DNA of 64,000 nt from Halococcus agarilyticus (GCF_000334895.1 NZ_BAFM01000007.1:101170-165169); one strand, 5' to 3'. Counted from the first letter of the stretch, positions 27,132 to 36,105 are shown. Translations and numbers: made by a program. Notes: a model not told the origin generated them from the sequence alone.

Positions 27132-28562
27132 TCAGGCCGGGGCGTCGGGTCGATGCTGCCGGCTGACCTGCTTCCACTTGTCGGTGGCGAAGCGGTAGTA
27201 GTTGAGCACCGCCGGGACCGTCGTCTCGGCGAGGAAGGCGAGGTACAGCCCGTAGAGGCCGAGCGAGGTCGTCGCGCCGAGGTAGGCGAGCGGGATGGCG
27301 ACGCCGAAGATCCCGAGCGCCTGGCTGTAGAACGGCCAGCCGGTGTCGCCGCTCGCGTCGAGCGGGCCGGCGGCGGCTCCCGAAACGCCCTGGAGGACGA
27401 TCGCGACACAGGCCGCCGACACCAGCGACACCGCGACCGAGATCACGGTTTCGGAACCGCCGCCCGCGAAGGCCGCGACGATCGGTTCGGCGAGCACGAA
27501 GACGATCGCGGCCGAGACGAGGTAGACCGCGACCGCGAAGCGGACGATCTCCCGACCGTAGGCTTCCGCGGTCTCCTCGTGACCGTTGCCGAGTTCCTGG
27601 CCGACGAGGCTGGAGGAGGCGAGGCCGAAGCCCCAGCCGGGCGTGTTCATCAGCCCCCAGATCCGGCGCGCGATCACGTACGCCGCCACGACCCCCGGCC
27701 CGAACAGCGCGACGATCGCGAGCATCGGGAACTCCGCGACCGTCCAGACGAGGTTCCGGCCGATCACGGGGGCCCCGATGTCGACGAGCTCGCGGATGTC
27801 GGCGAGGTAGCTGCCTCGCGGGTCGATCTGGACCGGGAGCTCGCCGAGACCGGGGAGGCGACCCGTGACGAGCCCCACCGCGAAGATCCCGGTCACGAGC
27901 GCGTTCGAGAGCACGGTGCCGAGCGCCGCGCCGGCGACCCCGAGATCGAGGCCGAAGATCAGGACGGCGTTGATGACGGCGTTCGCGACCGCGCCGCCGG
28001 AGCGGAGGACCATCGGTATCTGGGCGTCGTTGACGCCGATGAATATCCGACTGCCGACGAGGTTGAGCGCCGCAAAGGGGATCCCGAACGCCACGATTTG
28101 GAGGTAGGTCGCGCCGAGCGCGACCGCCTCGGCGTCGTTGCTCAGGAGAGCGACGAGATCCGGTGCAAAGAGCCAGAAGACCGCGACGAGCGGCAGCGTG
28201 AGCGCGACCACGACGGCGGTGCTCGATCGCACGGCCTGGTCGACCGCGCCGAGGCGCTTGGCTCCGTAGCGCTGGGAGACCAGCGCGATCGTTCCGGCGG
28301 CGATCCCGCCGCCGGCCGCGAACGCGAGCCCCCAGAAGGGACTCGCGAAGCCCACGCCGGCGATGCCGACCGAGCCGACCGCGACGCCGACCATCGCGAT
28401 GTCGACCGCGTTCTTCGACATCCGGGCGATACCCGTGAGAATGCGCGGCCACGCGAGATCGGTCGTCCGGCGTGCCCGCTCGGATTCGATGAGATCGGCA
28501 CGCACGAGGGCGAGTCCGATATACAGTACGACGACTCTGATAGGATTTGAAAGGCGGACCAC
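27132..28562 (-). CDS. MATE family multidrug/sodium antiporter
   Basis: This 476-residue transporter has about 12 membrane spans arranged as two related halves. Typical MATE features are the early RMSKNAVDIAMVGVAVG segment in helix 1-2, QRYGAKRLGAVDQAVR in the loop after helix 2, and LVGQELGNGHEETAEAYGRE at the start of the second half. It exports cationic drugs or metabolites in exchange for Na+ or H+. Start GTG 28562 is used because the residues after it (SNPIRVVVLYIGLALVRADL) match the N-terminal helix common in haloarchaeal MATE proteins; TATATATT at 28591-28598 lies upstream. It is convergent with the ABC ATPase. Confidence 0.9.
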   Translation of the reverse strand: MVRLSNPIRVVVLYIGLALVRADLIESERARRTTDLAWPRILTGIARMSKNAVDIAMVGVAVGSVGIAGVGFASPFWGLAFAAGGGIAAGTIALVSQRYGAKRLGAVDQAVRSSTAVVVALTLPLVAVFWLFAPDLVALLSNDAEAVALGATYLQIVAFGIPFAALNLVGSRIFIGVNDAQIPMVLRSGGAVANAVINAVLIFGLDLGVAGAALGTVLSNALVTGIFAVGLVTGRLPGLGELPVQIDPRGSYLADIRELVDIGAPVIGRNLVWTVAEFPMLAIVALFGPGVVAAYVIARRIWGLMNTPGWGFGLASSSLVGQELGNGHEETAEAYGREIVRFAVAVYLVSAAIVFVLAEPIVAAFAGGGSETVISVAVSLVSAACVAIVLQGVSGAAAGPLDASGDTGWPFYSQALGIFGVAIPLAYLGATTSLGLYGLYLAFLAETTVPAVLNYYRFATDKWKQVSRQHRPDAPA

Positions 28563-28796
28563 TACGAACGGAGACCCTACTCGATGGGGGAATATATACC
28601 CTTCTTTCTGTCGTTGCGACTATCTATTTATCGTTACATAGGGCAGAATATTAGTGATTCGTGCTACCACGCCACACTGGTTTGTGCGGGTCGTTTAGAC
28701 TCTGAATGGATCATGGCTTGCCGACCGGACGAACGCTCGGGGGCGGTGTCGAGACGAAGCCGGCATGGCGATGGTTCGCGGCGATCGCTGCCGTCG
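28563..28796. other. AT-rich intergenic region
   Basis: About 230 bases have AT-rich runs around 28590-28650. They probably contain the MATE promoter; no gene is seen. Confidence 0.4.
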
Positions 28797-29159
28797 CTAC
28801 TGGGACGTCGGTTCGATGGTGGTCGTCTCGTCGATCGAAGCGTGCTGGAGGGAAACACGATGACGGGTGTGACGTGCGTGGGTTTCGGCCCATCGCCGCG
28901 CGGGCCGTTCAGTCAGAAACGCCTCGTGGCCCGGACACCGACGACACTCCGCGAGCCACGGCGTGACGTCGTCGGGAAAGTGCCCCGTGTGCTGGCGGTG
29001 GTCGAGCGCGAACTGTTCGATCGCCCCGTTGCCCGCGTGGAGTTCGTCGAGTTCGTAGTCGAGGTTCCACTCGTGGTCGCACCGACTGCACGCGACCGTG
29101 GGCGTGTTGTCGACGCCGTTCTCCGCAACCGGATCGCTGTCGTCGGTTCGGTCGGGCAT
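28797..29159 (-). CDS. Small protein with two CxxC pairs
   Basis: The product is 120 residues. ACSRCDHEWNLDYELDELHA (about 23-42) and ECRRCPGHEAFLTERPARRW (about 71-90) supply two cysteine pairs separated by about 45 residues, with several His between (HRQHTGH). A zinc-stabilised fold is likely. An acidic N-terminus and a His/Thr-rich C-terminal tail flank it. An AGCAAAGCAAG element is centred 27 bases before ATG 29159. No named family is recognised. Confidence 0.65.
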   Translation of the reverse strand: MPDRTDDSDPVAENGVDNTPTVACSRCDHEWNLDYELDELHAGNGAIEQFALDHRQHTGHFPDDVTPWLAECRRCPGHEAFLTERPARRWAETHARHTRHRVSLQHASIDETTTIEPTSQ

Positions 29160-29231
29160 ACGCGATCGTGTGCGGCCACTTGCTTTGCTCCTCCGGATCG
29201 AGTCCCGTCTCCGAGGGGTGGTCCGACCGGG

Positions 29232-29636
29232 TTAGGAGGGACTCGGCGTCTGGACGTGCGAGATATACCCTGCAAGATCGCTCGTCGTGAGCATGCCGAT
29301 GACGCCGTCGGGCTCGCTCACGACGGGGACGTGGTGGAACCCGTGTTCGATCATCGCGTCCGCGATGTCGCGGATCGAGTCCTGTGGCGTGGCCGTCACG
29401 ACGTCCGTGCTCATGTATCGCTCCACCGTGGTCTCGGCCTTCGGGTGGCTCTCGGCGACGATCCCGACGTAATCGGTGGTGGTGACGATCCCCAGGAGCT
29501 GGTTGTCCCCGTCGACCACGAGGACCGAGCCGATCTCGTTGTCGAGCATCGTCTCCGCCACCTCCTCGACGAGCGTGTCCGGACTGACTGTGTACAGGTC
29601 AGTCGTCATGAGCTGGCCCGCGAAAATATCGTCCAT
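29232..29636 (-). CDS. Two-CBS-domain protein
   Basis: This 134-residue protein consists only of two tandem CBS domains: MTTDLYTVSPDTLVEEVAET with GSVLVVDGDNQLLGIVTTTD, and MSTDVVTATPQDSIRDIADA with HHVPVVSEPDGVIGMLTTSD. CBS pairs (Bateman modules) bind adenine nucleotides such as AMP, ATP or SAM and sense energy state. Stand-alone pairs are very common in haloarchaea, usually with unknown partners. An element CGCTTATGAG lies about 26 bases upstream of ATG 29636, which supports this start over the much longer open frame. Confidence 0.9.
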   Translation of the reverse strand: MDDIFAGQLMTTDLYTVSPDTLVEEVAETMLDNEIGSVLVVDGDNQLLGIVTTTDYVGIVAESHPKAETTVERYMSTDVVTATPQDSIRDIADAMIEHGFHHVPVVSEPDGVIGMLTTSDLAGYISHVQTPSPS

Positions 29637-29783
29637 GATCGTTACCGACACGGCTGACTCATAAGCGTTCACCCGAAGGCCCCATCGCGATCGACCCGCG
29701 TTGTCGTCGGAGTCCAGTTTCTGACCAGCTCTCCGGCGAGACGGCGGGGAAACTATTATATTGTGCCCATCCTCACTCTTGAG

Positions 29784-30035
29784 ATGGGAATGGATGAACT
29801 GGCGACCGACGAGCGCGGGCGCATCACGATCCCGAAGGAACTCCGCGAACGGTTCGGCGAGCGCTATCGTCTGGTCGAACTCCGAGATGGGATCAAACTC
29901 CTCCCGCAACCCGAGGACCCAGTGAGAACCCTCCGCGAGGCGGCGAGCGAGGAGTTCAAGCAGGCGTCGATGGACGAACTCCGCGACGCCGGGCTCGACG
30001 AGGCCCACGACCAGACGGACGAGCATGTACGCTGA
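29784..30035 (+). CDS. AbrB/MazE-type antitoxin
   Basis: The product is 83 residues. The N-terminal half is a swapped-hairpin AbrB domain (LATDERGRITIPKELRERFG, then YRLVELRDGIKLLP) that would dimerise and bind DNA at its own promoter. The acidic helical C-terminal half would wrap the toxin. An AT-rich box (CTATTATATT near 29753-29762) is centred 27 bases before ATG 29784, giving a leaderless mRNA and fixing the start; an in-frame ATG at 29790 is the alternative. It overlaps the PIN-domain gene by 11 bases, a typical toxin-antitoxin arrangement. Confidence 0.85.
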   Translation: MGMDELATDERGRITIPKELRERFGERYRLVELRDGIKLLPQPEDPVRTLREAASEEFKQASMDELRDAGLDEAHDQTDEHVR

Positions 30036-30390
30036 CGTCGACTTCTGGGTCGCCCTCCTGAAGGACGACGACTGGTTGGCCGAGCGCGCCGAACGATACC
30101 TCGAAACCCACCGCGGTGAACTCGAAGTCTCGCTCGTGACGTTCGTCGAACTGTTCCTCATCGAGGAGCGATACGGCTTCGACCGCGACCAAGCCGTCCT
30201 CGCCATCCTCGAACTGGCCGAGACGAACGCCGACGTGGACGTTGTGTTCCAGGCATCGGAGTACATCGACGAGGGGCTGAACACGTTCGACGCGTTCCAC
30301 GCGGCGCTCGCGGGTGACGCGATCCTATCGAGCGACCAAGCGTTCGATGACATCGGTATCGAACGGCTTGCACTCGAAACTGAGGAATAG
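30025..30390 (+). CDS. PIN-domain toxin (VapC-like ribonuclease)
   Basis: The product is 121 residues. Acidic residues sit where PIN nucleases bind Mg2+: YADVDFW at the N-terminus (D4/D6), E42 in TFVELFLIEER, D89 in TFDAFHAA, and D104 in SSDQAFDDIGIERL. Family members cleave RNA, often tRNA, when released from the antitoxin. Its start lies inside the antitoxin gene (11-base overlap), so the two are co-translated. A hairpin with a 9-bp stem follows the stop by 8 bases. Confidence 0.88.
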   Translation: MYADVDFWVALLKDDDWLAERAERYLETHRGELEVSLVTFVELFLIEERYGFDRDQAVLAILELAETNADVDVVFQASEYIDEGLNTFDAFHAALAGDAILSSDQAFDDIGIERLALETEE

Positions 30391-30735
30391 TGCCAGAAAG
30401 AAGTCCGAGAGCGGACTTCTATCGAATGTCGCTCAGAGGTGGCGACTTAGCTTGTCGATCACGTCGAGCAGTAGTTTCACCCGTCTGAGGTACCTCCAGA
30501 CGGGGGATTCATCGTTCGGGTCTCGTGGGGAATGTCATTAGCTATTCCCCAATTCAGTTTCGGTGGCATGGGCATCTCTGGTTGGATTCCCGGCACACGC
30601 GAAACCTGTAGGCATGGGGGTTGTACAGTATTTGTACAACCCCGTTGCCATCAGATACGCGAACTTCAACCCCACAAGGGTTCGTCTGAAACTGAGACCC
30701 GTACCTGTTCAGGGAGCCTACAGTTTTGAAACGGC
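30391..30735. mobile_element. Gene-less multi-hairpin element, possibly an IS200/IS605-derived relic
   Basis: This stretch contains no gene but carries five strong hairpins. They are 30399-30407/30412-30420 (9 bp, loop AGAG), GTCGC/GCGAC near 30428-30446, 30480-30487/30497-30504 (8 bp), 30526-30533/30544-30551 (8 bp), and 30617-30627/30633-30643 (11 bp, loop GTATT). A further AACCC-loop-GGGTT near 30668-30682 sits in a segment (about 30661-30692) that resembles what I recall as the conserved 3' end of haloarchaeal TnpB-type IS elements and their overlapping RNA. No transposase or tnpB is present. Candidate identities are a non-autonomous element, an IS scar, or an RNA gene; direction is unknown. 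Confidence 0.45.
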
Positions 30736-30743
30736 TGTCATTT

Positions 30744-31757
30744 TCAGTCCGCTTTGTTTGATCCAACGGCGGGAGGCAAATTGGCTGGTGGCCCACCGGC
30801 TAACCGCTCGCGGTCGTGTTCCGCGCCGAAGTCGTGGTTCGGTCCGACCGCGACGATCCGTTTCGGGTTCAGGTCCGTGTGGGTCTCGTAGTAGTGCTCG
30901 GTGATGTGGTCCATGTTCACCGTTGCGGCCACGCCGGGCAGCTGGTAGAGCTCCTTCAGGTAGTTCCAGAGGTTTGGATACTCCGCGATCTTCCTGACGT
31001 TGCATTTGAAGTGGGTATGATACACGTCGTCGAACCGGATCAGCGTGGTGAACATGCAGACGTCGGCCTCGGTGAGCGAATCGCCACAGAGATAGCGCTG
31101 GTCGTCGAGCACGGCCTCCCAGTGATCGAGCGCGTCGAACAGTTCGGACACGGCGTTCTCGTAGGCGTCCTGGGTGCCGGCGAAGCCCGCGCGATAGACC
31201 CCGTTGTTGATCGGCTCGTAGATCGCGTCGATGGTTTCGTCGATCTCGTCGCGCTTGCCTTCCGGGTAGAGCGTCGCGTCGTTCGCGAACTCCTCGAAGG
31301 CGGTGTCGAGCATCCGCACGATCTCCTCGGATTCGTTGTTGACGATCGTTCCTTCCTGTGTATCCCAGAGCACGGGCACCGTCACGCGGCCGGTAACCTC
31401 GGGATCGGCTGCGACGTACGCCTCCCGGAGGTAGTCGAACCCGTTCACGGTGTCGGGGGTCGCGCCCTCGCGCTCGGGGGTGAACTGCCAGCCGTCCTCG
31501 TCCCGGTAGGGGTCGACCACGTCGACCGAGATCACGTCTTCGAGCCCGCGCAGCGCACGCGTCACGAGCGTCCGGTGGGCCCACGGGCAGGCCAGCGAGA
31601 CGTAGAGGTGATAGCGTCCCGCCTCTGCCGGGAACTCGGCGTCGGGATCCGCCTCGATCCAGTTCCGGAAGCTCGTCTCCTGTCTATCGAACTCGCCGTC
31701 GTCGTCCGTGGATTCGTAGGCGTCCGTCACCCACTCGCCGTCGATGAGCTGGTTCAC
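30744..31757 (-). CDS. Glutathionyl-hydroquinone reductase-like (Xi-class GST) protein
   Basis: The product is 337 residues. The N-terminal thioredoxin-fold part carries the Xi-class signature [20 protein letters not shown] with the catalytic Cys of the CPWAHR motif (about residue 57). [20 protein letters not shown] gives the cis-Pro and the thiol-binding ES pair. The C-terminal helical GST domain has [20 protein letters not shown]. The family reduces glutathionyl-quinones; haloarchaea use gamma-glutamylcysteine instead of glutathione, so the natural thiol partner is probably that (inference). Start GTG 31757 has a GGGCTTTGAG element about 26 bases upstream. It diverges from the L10e gene. 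Confidence 0.88.
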   Translation of the reverse strand: MNQLIDGEWVTDAYESTDDDGEFDRQETSFRNWIEADPDAEFPAEAGRYHLYVSLACPWAHRTLVTRALRGLEDVISVDVVDPYRDEDGWQFTPEREGATPDTVNGFDYLREAYVAADPEVTGRVTVPVLWDTQEGTIVNNESEEIVRMLDTAFEEFANDATLYPEGKRDEIDETIDAIYEPINNGVYRAGFAGTQDAYENAVSELFDALDHWEAVLDDQRYLCGDSLTEADVCMFTTLIRFDDVYHTHFKCNVRKIAEYPNLWNYLKELYQLPGVAATVNMDHITEHYYETHTDLNPKRIVAVGPNHDFGAEHDRERLAGGPPANLPPAVGSNKAD

Positions 31758-31827
31758 GATGGAAGAAGGCGCTCCGTGCTCAAAGCCCCGTCGCCGACGT
31801 GTGCGGGCAGCACACGCTGGCTTCGAA

Positions 31828-31836
31828 GGCTTTATT
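31828..31836 (+). promoter_or_regulatory. TATA element for the L10e gene
   Basis: GCTTTATTC lies about 34 bases before the ATG at 31866, which would give a leader of a few bases. Confidence 0.4.
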
Positions 31837-31865
31837 CGCCCCCTCGGCCTCGGGTCGGCAAGACC

Positions 31866-32396
31866 ATGGCCGAGAAACCTGCCTCGATGTATCGGGAGAT
31901 CTCGAAGCCCCCCTACACCCGCAAGGAGTACATCACCGGGATCCCCGGCTCGAAGATCGCACAGCACAAGATGGGCGACATCCGGGCCGATCCGGAGGAC
32001 TACCCCGTCCAGATCAGCCTCTCGGTCGAGGAGGAGCTCCAGCTCCGCCACGGCGCGCTGGAGTCCTCGCGGCTGTCGGCCAACCGCCACCTGCTGAAGA
32101 ACCTCGGGGAGGGCAACTACAAGATGATCCTCCGGAAGTTCCCCCACCACGTTCTCCGGGAGAACAAGCAGGCGACGGGCGCGGGCGCGGACCGTGTTTC
32201 CGACGGGATGCGCCAGGCGTTCGGCAAGCCCGTCGGCACCGCCGCGCGGGTCGACGCGGGCGAGCGCATCTTCACGATCTGGTGTGACGTCGACCAGGCT
32301 GACGTCGCGAAGGAAGCGCTCCGGCGCGCGTACAACAAGATCGGCTCGCCGTGTGACGTCACCGTCGAGCGCGGCGAGGAACTCCTCGTCGCCTGA
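31866..32396 (+). CDS. rpl10e: 50S ribosomal protein L10e (uL16)
   Basis: This 176-residue protein of the large ribosomal subunit lies near the peptidyl-transferase and A-site region. It starts [20 protein letters not shown] and contains [21 protein letters not shown] and [20 protein letters not shown], then [15 protein letters not shown], the conserved core of archaeal L10e. Length is as expected. The A/T-rich element upstream supports ATG 31866. It is a single-gene unit here, followed 60 bases later by an ATP-grasp enzyme. Confidence 0.97.
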   Translation: MAEKPASMYREISKPPYTRKEYITGIPGSKIAQHKMGDIRADPEDYPVQISLSVEEELQLRHGALESSRLSANRHLLKNLGEGNYKMILRKFPHHVLRENKQATGAGADRVSDGMRQAFGKPVGTAARVDAGERIFTIWCDVDQADVAKEALRRAYNKIGSPCDVTVERGEELLVA

Positions 32397-32455
32397 GCAC
32401 TCCCCGAATCGTCCGCTTTTCGAACGCTTTTCGTTCCGGCCGCCGTCGATCCGCC

Positions 32456-33319
32456 ATGCTGAGCCTCGCGGTCGCCACACGAGAGGAGACCTTCGAGCGG
32501 ATGGGCGATCCGCTGGCCGATCGCGGGATCGACGCCCGACACGTCCAGTGCGAAGAGCGAACGACGCACCTTACCGATCCGCCCACCGAGTTCGACGGGT
32601 TCGACGTGGGGTTCGTCCATCCCTCGCGGATCATGGAGGGCGGGGTCGCCGACGCGCTGCTCGACGTGCCGTGGGTCAACGATCGCGAGGCCATCCTCAC
32701 GTCCCGGAACAAGGCCGACGTCATCGCGCGGCTGGCTCGCGCCGGCCTCCCGGTCCCCGACACGGTGCTGGTCTCGAACCCCGTCGACGACGCCGAACTG
32801 GAGGCCGTCTTCGAGCGGTTCGATCCGCCGGTGGTGGTGAAACCGAACTCCACGACGCGCGGGACCGGGGTCGTGAAGGTCGGCGATCTCGATTCCTTTC
32901 TCGGAGTCGCGGACTACCTCGCGCTGGTGCATGACTACCAGGCGACCGGCGATCGGTCCTTCCTCGTCCAAGAGTACGTCCCGGACGCGAAGGACTACCG
33001 CGCGATGTGCATCGACGGCGAGTACGTCGGCGCGGTCGAGCGGCGGCTGCCCGACCCTGCACGCTCCGTGGGCCGCTGGAAGCACAACGTCCATCGTGGG
33101 GCCGAGGCCGAGGGCGTTGATCTCGCCGACGATCTCCGTGATCTCGCCGAGCGCACCGCCGAGAAGTTGGGGATTCCGTGGCTCGGGGTCGATCTGCTCG
33201 TGACCGACGATCGGGCGGTAGTTTCCGAAACCAACGCCCGGCCGACGATCGACGACGAGACGAAGTACGAACCCGACTTTTACGACGATCTCGCAGCGCT
33301 CATTGAGGGCCAGGTGTGA
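32456..33319 (+). CDS. RimK-like ATP-grasp ligase
   Basis: This 287-residue ATP-grasp enzyme has an N-terminal pre-grasp domain, then NKADVIARLARAGLPVPDTV. A glycine-rich ATP-binding loop follows (VVVKPNSTTRGTGVVKV, about 130-146), with FLVQEYVPDAKDYRAMCIDG and the metal-binding end ..GVDLL..SETNARPTID (about 245-275). RimK relatives join amino acids, often glutamate, to proteins or small molecules (as in tetrahydromethanopterin or coenzyme F420 tailoring, or lysine biosynthesis). The acceptor here is not predictable; no LysW-like carrier is adjacent. Confidence 0.85.
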   Translation: MLSLAVATREETFERMGDPLADRGIDARHVQCEERTTHLTDPPTEFDGFDVGFVHPSRIMEGGVADALLDVPWVNDREAILTSRNKADVIARLARAGLPVPDTVLVSNPVDDAELEAVFERFDPPVVVKPNSTTRGTGVVKVGDLDSFLGVADYLALVHDYQATGDRSFLVQEYVPDAKDYRAMCIDGEYVGAVERRLPDPARSVGRWKHNVHRGAEAEGVDLADDLRDLAERTAEKLGIPWLGVDLLVTDDRAVVSETNARPTIDDETKYEPDFYDDLAALIEGQV

Positions 33320-33580
33320 CTGGCGGTGCGGCTGCGGCGGAGCGGTGCGGGCCTGGCGGATGAAGGGCGAGGCGCGCGAGCGAAGCGAGCAGCGACCGTA
33401 GGGAGCGCGCGCCGAGGGCTTCGGCGGTGCTGTGCGGTTGCGGAGAGCATCAGCAGTTGTACCGCGAACGAGGCCGAAGGCCGAGTGAGCGGGTGTTTTT
33501 AGCGTAGATTTTTGCGAGGAGTGGTGCCCGCAGCGCGGCGAAGCCGCGCGAGGACACCCGACGAAGTAAAAAGGTACGGC
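33320..33580. other. GC-rich intergenic stretch with GAGCGAAGCGAGC-type motifs
   Basis: About 260 bases contain self-complementary 'GCGAGCGAAGCGAGC'-like words, frequent in haloarchaeal intergenic DNA. No gene is seen; it probably contains the ends of the two convergent transcripts (T-run GTGTTTTTAG near 33493). Confidence 0.45.
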
Positions 33581-33961
33581 TTACAGATCGATGTCCGCGG
33601 AGGCGTCGGTCCGCTCGAAGACGACTTCGAGGATCCCGTTGTTGTAGGTCGCGTTCGCGGAGCGTTCGTCGACGCGAACCGGAAGCTGGACGCGCTCGGT
33701 GGTCTCGCGGCGGTCGCTGGCGGCGTCGATCGTGAGCCGCTGGCCGTCGCAGGTGAGATCGATGGCGTCTTTATCGACTCCGGGGAGATCCGCGACGACG
33801 CGCACGCGATCCTCGTCCTCGTAGACGCTGACGTGGGGATCGCTGCCGACGGTGTCGGTCTGGATGTTGACGTCGCCGCCGACCATGTCGTTCATCATCC
33901 GTTCGATCTCGTCGAAGATGTCCCCGAAGGGATCGCGATCGTCGCGGTCGTCCGGGCGCAT
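33581..33961 (-). CDS. Hsp20 family small heat shock protein
   Basis: This 126-residue small heat-shock protein acts as a holdase chaperone forming oligomers. The alpha-crystallin domain is visible from PHVSVYEDEDRVRVVADLPG through VQLPVRVDE to YNNGILEVVF, which contains the conserved 'NGIL' (A-x-x-x-n-G-v-L) motif. The N-terminal arm is short and acidic with an amphipathic segment (IFDEIERMMNDMVGG). A CCCTTTTG element is centred 27 bases before ATG 33961. Confidence 0.93.
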   Translation of the reverse strand: MRPDDRDDRDPFGDIFDEIERMMNDMVGGDVNIQTDTVGSDPHVSVYEDEDRVRVVADLPGVDKDAIDLTCDGQRLTIDAASDRRETTERVQLPVRVDERSANATYNNGILEVVFERTDASADIDL

Positions 33962-33999
33962 AGATGGCTAGAGGACTGGACGGGACAAAAGGGTTCGCG

Positions 34000-35013
34000 T
34001 CAGAAACCCATGCCGAGCGCGTCGTCGGTGGTGGCGACACTCTCTGCGGCGTCGGCGGTGCCCGCCACCGCGCGGATCGCGTCGACGTTCTCGGGCACGA
34101 CGTCGGATTCCTGGTGGATGGCCTGGAACAGGTAGAGATCGTCGTCCTCGACGGTGATCGACTCGCCCCAGATGCAGTTCTCCCAGAGGTCGCCCCGCGG
34201 TCGGTCGGCGTCGAGCGCGAACTCCTTCAGCGCGCCAGCGCCGTCGATGTCCAGGCGCTCCGGGATCACGAACAGCCGGGACTCGTCGTGGAGGAGGTCA
34301 CGGACTTCGTCGGCGCTCGCGTCGGATTCGAGCGTGACGTTGATCGAGTGGGTGTGCATCAGCGTCGCCGGGACTTTCAGCCCCAAGGTATCGATCGCGA
34401 GGTCGGGGAAGATCGTCTTGACGTCGGGACCGTGGTGGGAGGGCAGGGTTCGCGGGTTCGGCAGGATGTCGTTGATCGGGCCGCGTCCGCTCTGGGCGGG
34501 ATCGCCACCGCGTCGGACGAGCGTCGCGCGCACCTTCTCGATGCCGTACTCCGCTTCGAGCGGTGCGACCAGCCGCGAGAGACCCGTGGTGTTACACGAG
34601 ACCACGCGGACGTGATCGGCTCCGGCGGCGTCGGCGTAGTTCGCGCGGGCGTTGAAGCTCGTATCCACGAGATCCGCATCCTCGCCGCCCTGGTAGAGCG
34701 CGGGCGTGTCGTGTTCTTCGTAGAGTGACTTGTTCTCCGCACCGATCCCCGACGGCGTGGCGTCGACCATCACGTCCGCCGCCTCGACCAACTCCTCGAC
34801 CATCCCGGCGAGATCGATCCCCGCCTCCGCGAACTGATCGGCGCGCTCCTCGATCGCGGCGTAGAGCGGATAGCCCTTCGCGACCGCGCGCTCGGCCTCG
34901 AAGTTCGGGCGGGTTTTCGCCACTCCTTCGACATCCATGTCCGGCTGGGCACGGACCGCGTCCGCGACGCGCTTGCCGATGGTGCCGTAGCCGTTGACCC
35001 CGACGGTGAGCAT
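34000..35013 (-). CDS. gap: Type II glyceraldehyde-3-phosphate dehydrogenase
   Basis: This 337-residue archaeal-type GAPDH interconverts glyceraldehyde 3-phosphate and 1,3-bisphosphoglycerate with NAD(P). The N-terminal Rossmann fold has [17 protein letters not shown] (4-20), and [12 protein letters not shown] marks the archaeal family. The catalytic Cys140 is in [22 protein letters not shown] and the C-terminal [20 protein letters not shown] are also typical of archaeal enzymes. In haloarchaea the archaeal type II enzyme is usually linked to gluconeogenesis. A GATTATTCG element is centred 27 bases before ATG 35013. Confidence 0.95.
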   Translation of the reverse strand: MLTVGVNGYGTIGKRVADAVRAQPDMDVEGVAKTRPNFEAERAVAKGYPLYAAIEERADQFAEAGIDLAGMVEELVEAADVMVDATPSGIGAENKSLYEEHDTPALYQGGEDADLVDTSFNARANYADAAGADHVRVVSCNTTGLSRLVAPLEAEYGIEKVRATLVRRGGDPAQSGRGPINDILPNPRTLPSHHGPDVKTIFPDLAIDTLGLKVPATLMHTHSINVTLESDASADEVRDLLHDESRLFVIPERLDIDGAGALKEFALDADRPRGDLWENCIWGESITVEDDDLYLFQAIHQESDVVPENVDAIRAVAGTADAAESVATTDDALGMGF

Positions 35014-35093
35014 ACTGGTCCTGCTCGGGCGAGGCGAATAATCGTTTCGAGGTGGGCCGAAAGCCTAACGCGGCGCGGTCCCGTGTGTCGGGC

Positions 35094-36071
35094 ATGAGTC
35101 GGGGATCAGGAGGGGGAGAGGGCGAGGCATCGCTCGAAACGGCGGCCGAGACCGCCGTCAACCAGTGTCTCGCACTCAGACCGAACGAGTCGTGTGCGGT
35201 GGTCACCGACGACGAGCGCCGCGCGATCGGGGAGGCGCTGTACGACGCCGCGAGCGATCTGACCGCGGACAGCGTGCTCGCGTGTTACCCGCCGGGCGAA
35301 CAGCACGGCACCGAACCGCCCGCGCCCGTCGCCGCCGCGATGCGGGGGGCCGACGTCGTGCTCTGCCCGACGACGAAGAGCTTGAGTCACACGCGGGCGC
35401 GCTCGCGAGCAAACGAGGTCGGCGCGCGGGTCGCCACTCTCCCGGGAATCACCGAGGACGTCTTTCGGACGGGGCTCGACACCGACTACCGCGAGATCGA
35501 GCGGTGCTGCGAGGAGATCCACGAGGTGGTCGCCGACGCGACCGAGATCCGGGTGACCTCGCCGGCGGGCACCGACATCACCTTCGAGCCAGGCGACCGA
35601 CCGTGGCTCACCGACACCGGGATCGTCCACGAGCCGGGCGCGATGTCGAACCTGCCCGCGGGCGAGGTGTTCGTCAGCCCCGAATCCGCCGACGGAACGT
35701 ACGTCGTCGACGGCACGATGATGCCCCACGGCCTGCTCGATCGCGACCTCGAATTCGCGGTCGAGGACGGCTCCATCACCGATATCTCCGACGACGAGAT
35801 CCGCGATCAGATCGAGAGCGCGGCCGAGGAGGTGGGCGACGACGCCTACAACCTCGCTGAACTCGGCATCGGGACCAATCTCGCCGTCACGGAGCTCGTG
35901 GGGTCGGTCTTGCTCGACGAGAAGGCCGCTGGGACTGTGCATATCGCGATCGGCGACGACCACGGCATCGGCGGCGACGTCGAAGCGCCGCTCCATCTCG
36001 ACGGGATCCTCCGCGAGCCGACCGTGTATGCGGATGGGGAGGTCATAGACCTCCCGTCAGTCGAACGGTAG
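35094..36071 (+). CDS. M29 family aminopeptidase
   Basis: This 325-residue metallo-aminopeptidase is related to the thermophilic AmpS/PepS group. Metal-ligand regions visible are NLPAGEVFVSPE (glutamate within the GEVF motif, about 184-195) and the C-terminal NLAELGIGTN followed by GTVHIAIGDDHGIGG, containing the family's His and Asp ligands. The N-terminal half is less conserved. It would trim peptides in the cytoplasm. A GCCTAACG element is centred about 28 bases before ATG 35094, and a hairpin follows the stop. Confidence 0.85.
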   Translation: MSRGSGGGEGEASLETAAETAVNQCLALRPNESCAVVTDDERRAIGEALYDAASDLTADSVLACYPPGEQHGTEPPAPVAAAMRGADVVLCPTTKSLSHTRARSRANEVGARVATLPGITEDVFRTGLDTDYREIERCCEEIHEVVADATEIRVTSPAGTDITFEPGDRPWLTDTGIVHEPGAMSNLPAGEVFVSPESADGTYVVDGTMMPHGLLDRDLEFAVEDGSITDISDDEIRDQIESAAEEVGDDAYNLAELGIGTNLAVTELVGSVLLDEKAAGTVHIAIGDDHGIGGDVEAPLHLDGILREPTVYADGEVIDLPSVER

Positions 36072-36084
36072 CACCGTGAGACGG

Positions 36085-36105
36085 CGCGGAAGTGGAACTT
36101 CCGCG
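36085..36105 (+). terminator. Hairpin after the aminopeptidase gene
   Basis: A perfect 8-bp inverted repeat, CGCGGAAG (36085-36092) and CTTCCGCG (36098-36105), has a 5-nt loop. A second stem GCGGC/GCCGC follows near 36115-36127. There is no T-run directly after, so this may be an mRNA 3'-end structure or a repeated intergenic motif rather than a strict terminator. Confidence 0.4.

Noticed and set aside
27132..28550. A long plus-strand frame across the MATE gene
   Set aside because: It is antisense to a clear 12-span transporter; Asp/Glu/Arg-rich shadow composition.
33340..33500. GAGCGAAGCGAGC-type words as a CRISPR or regulatory array
   Set aside because: The words are irregular, without constant spacers; they are ordinary haloarchaeal intergenic composition.
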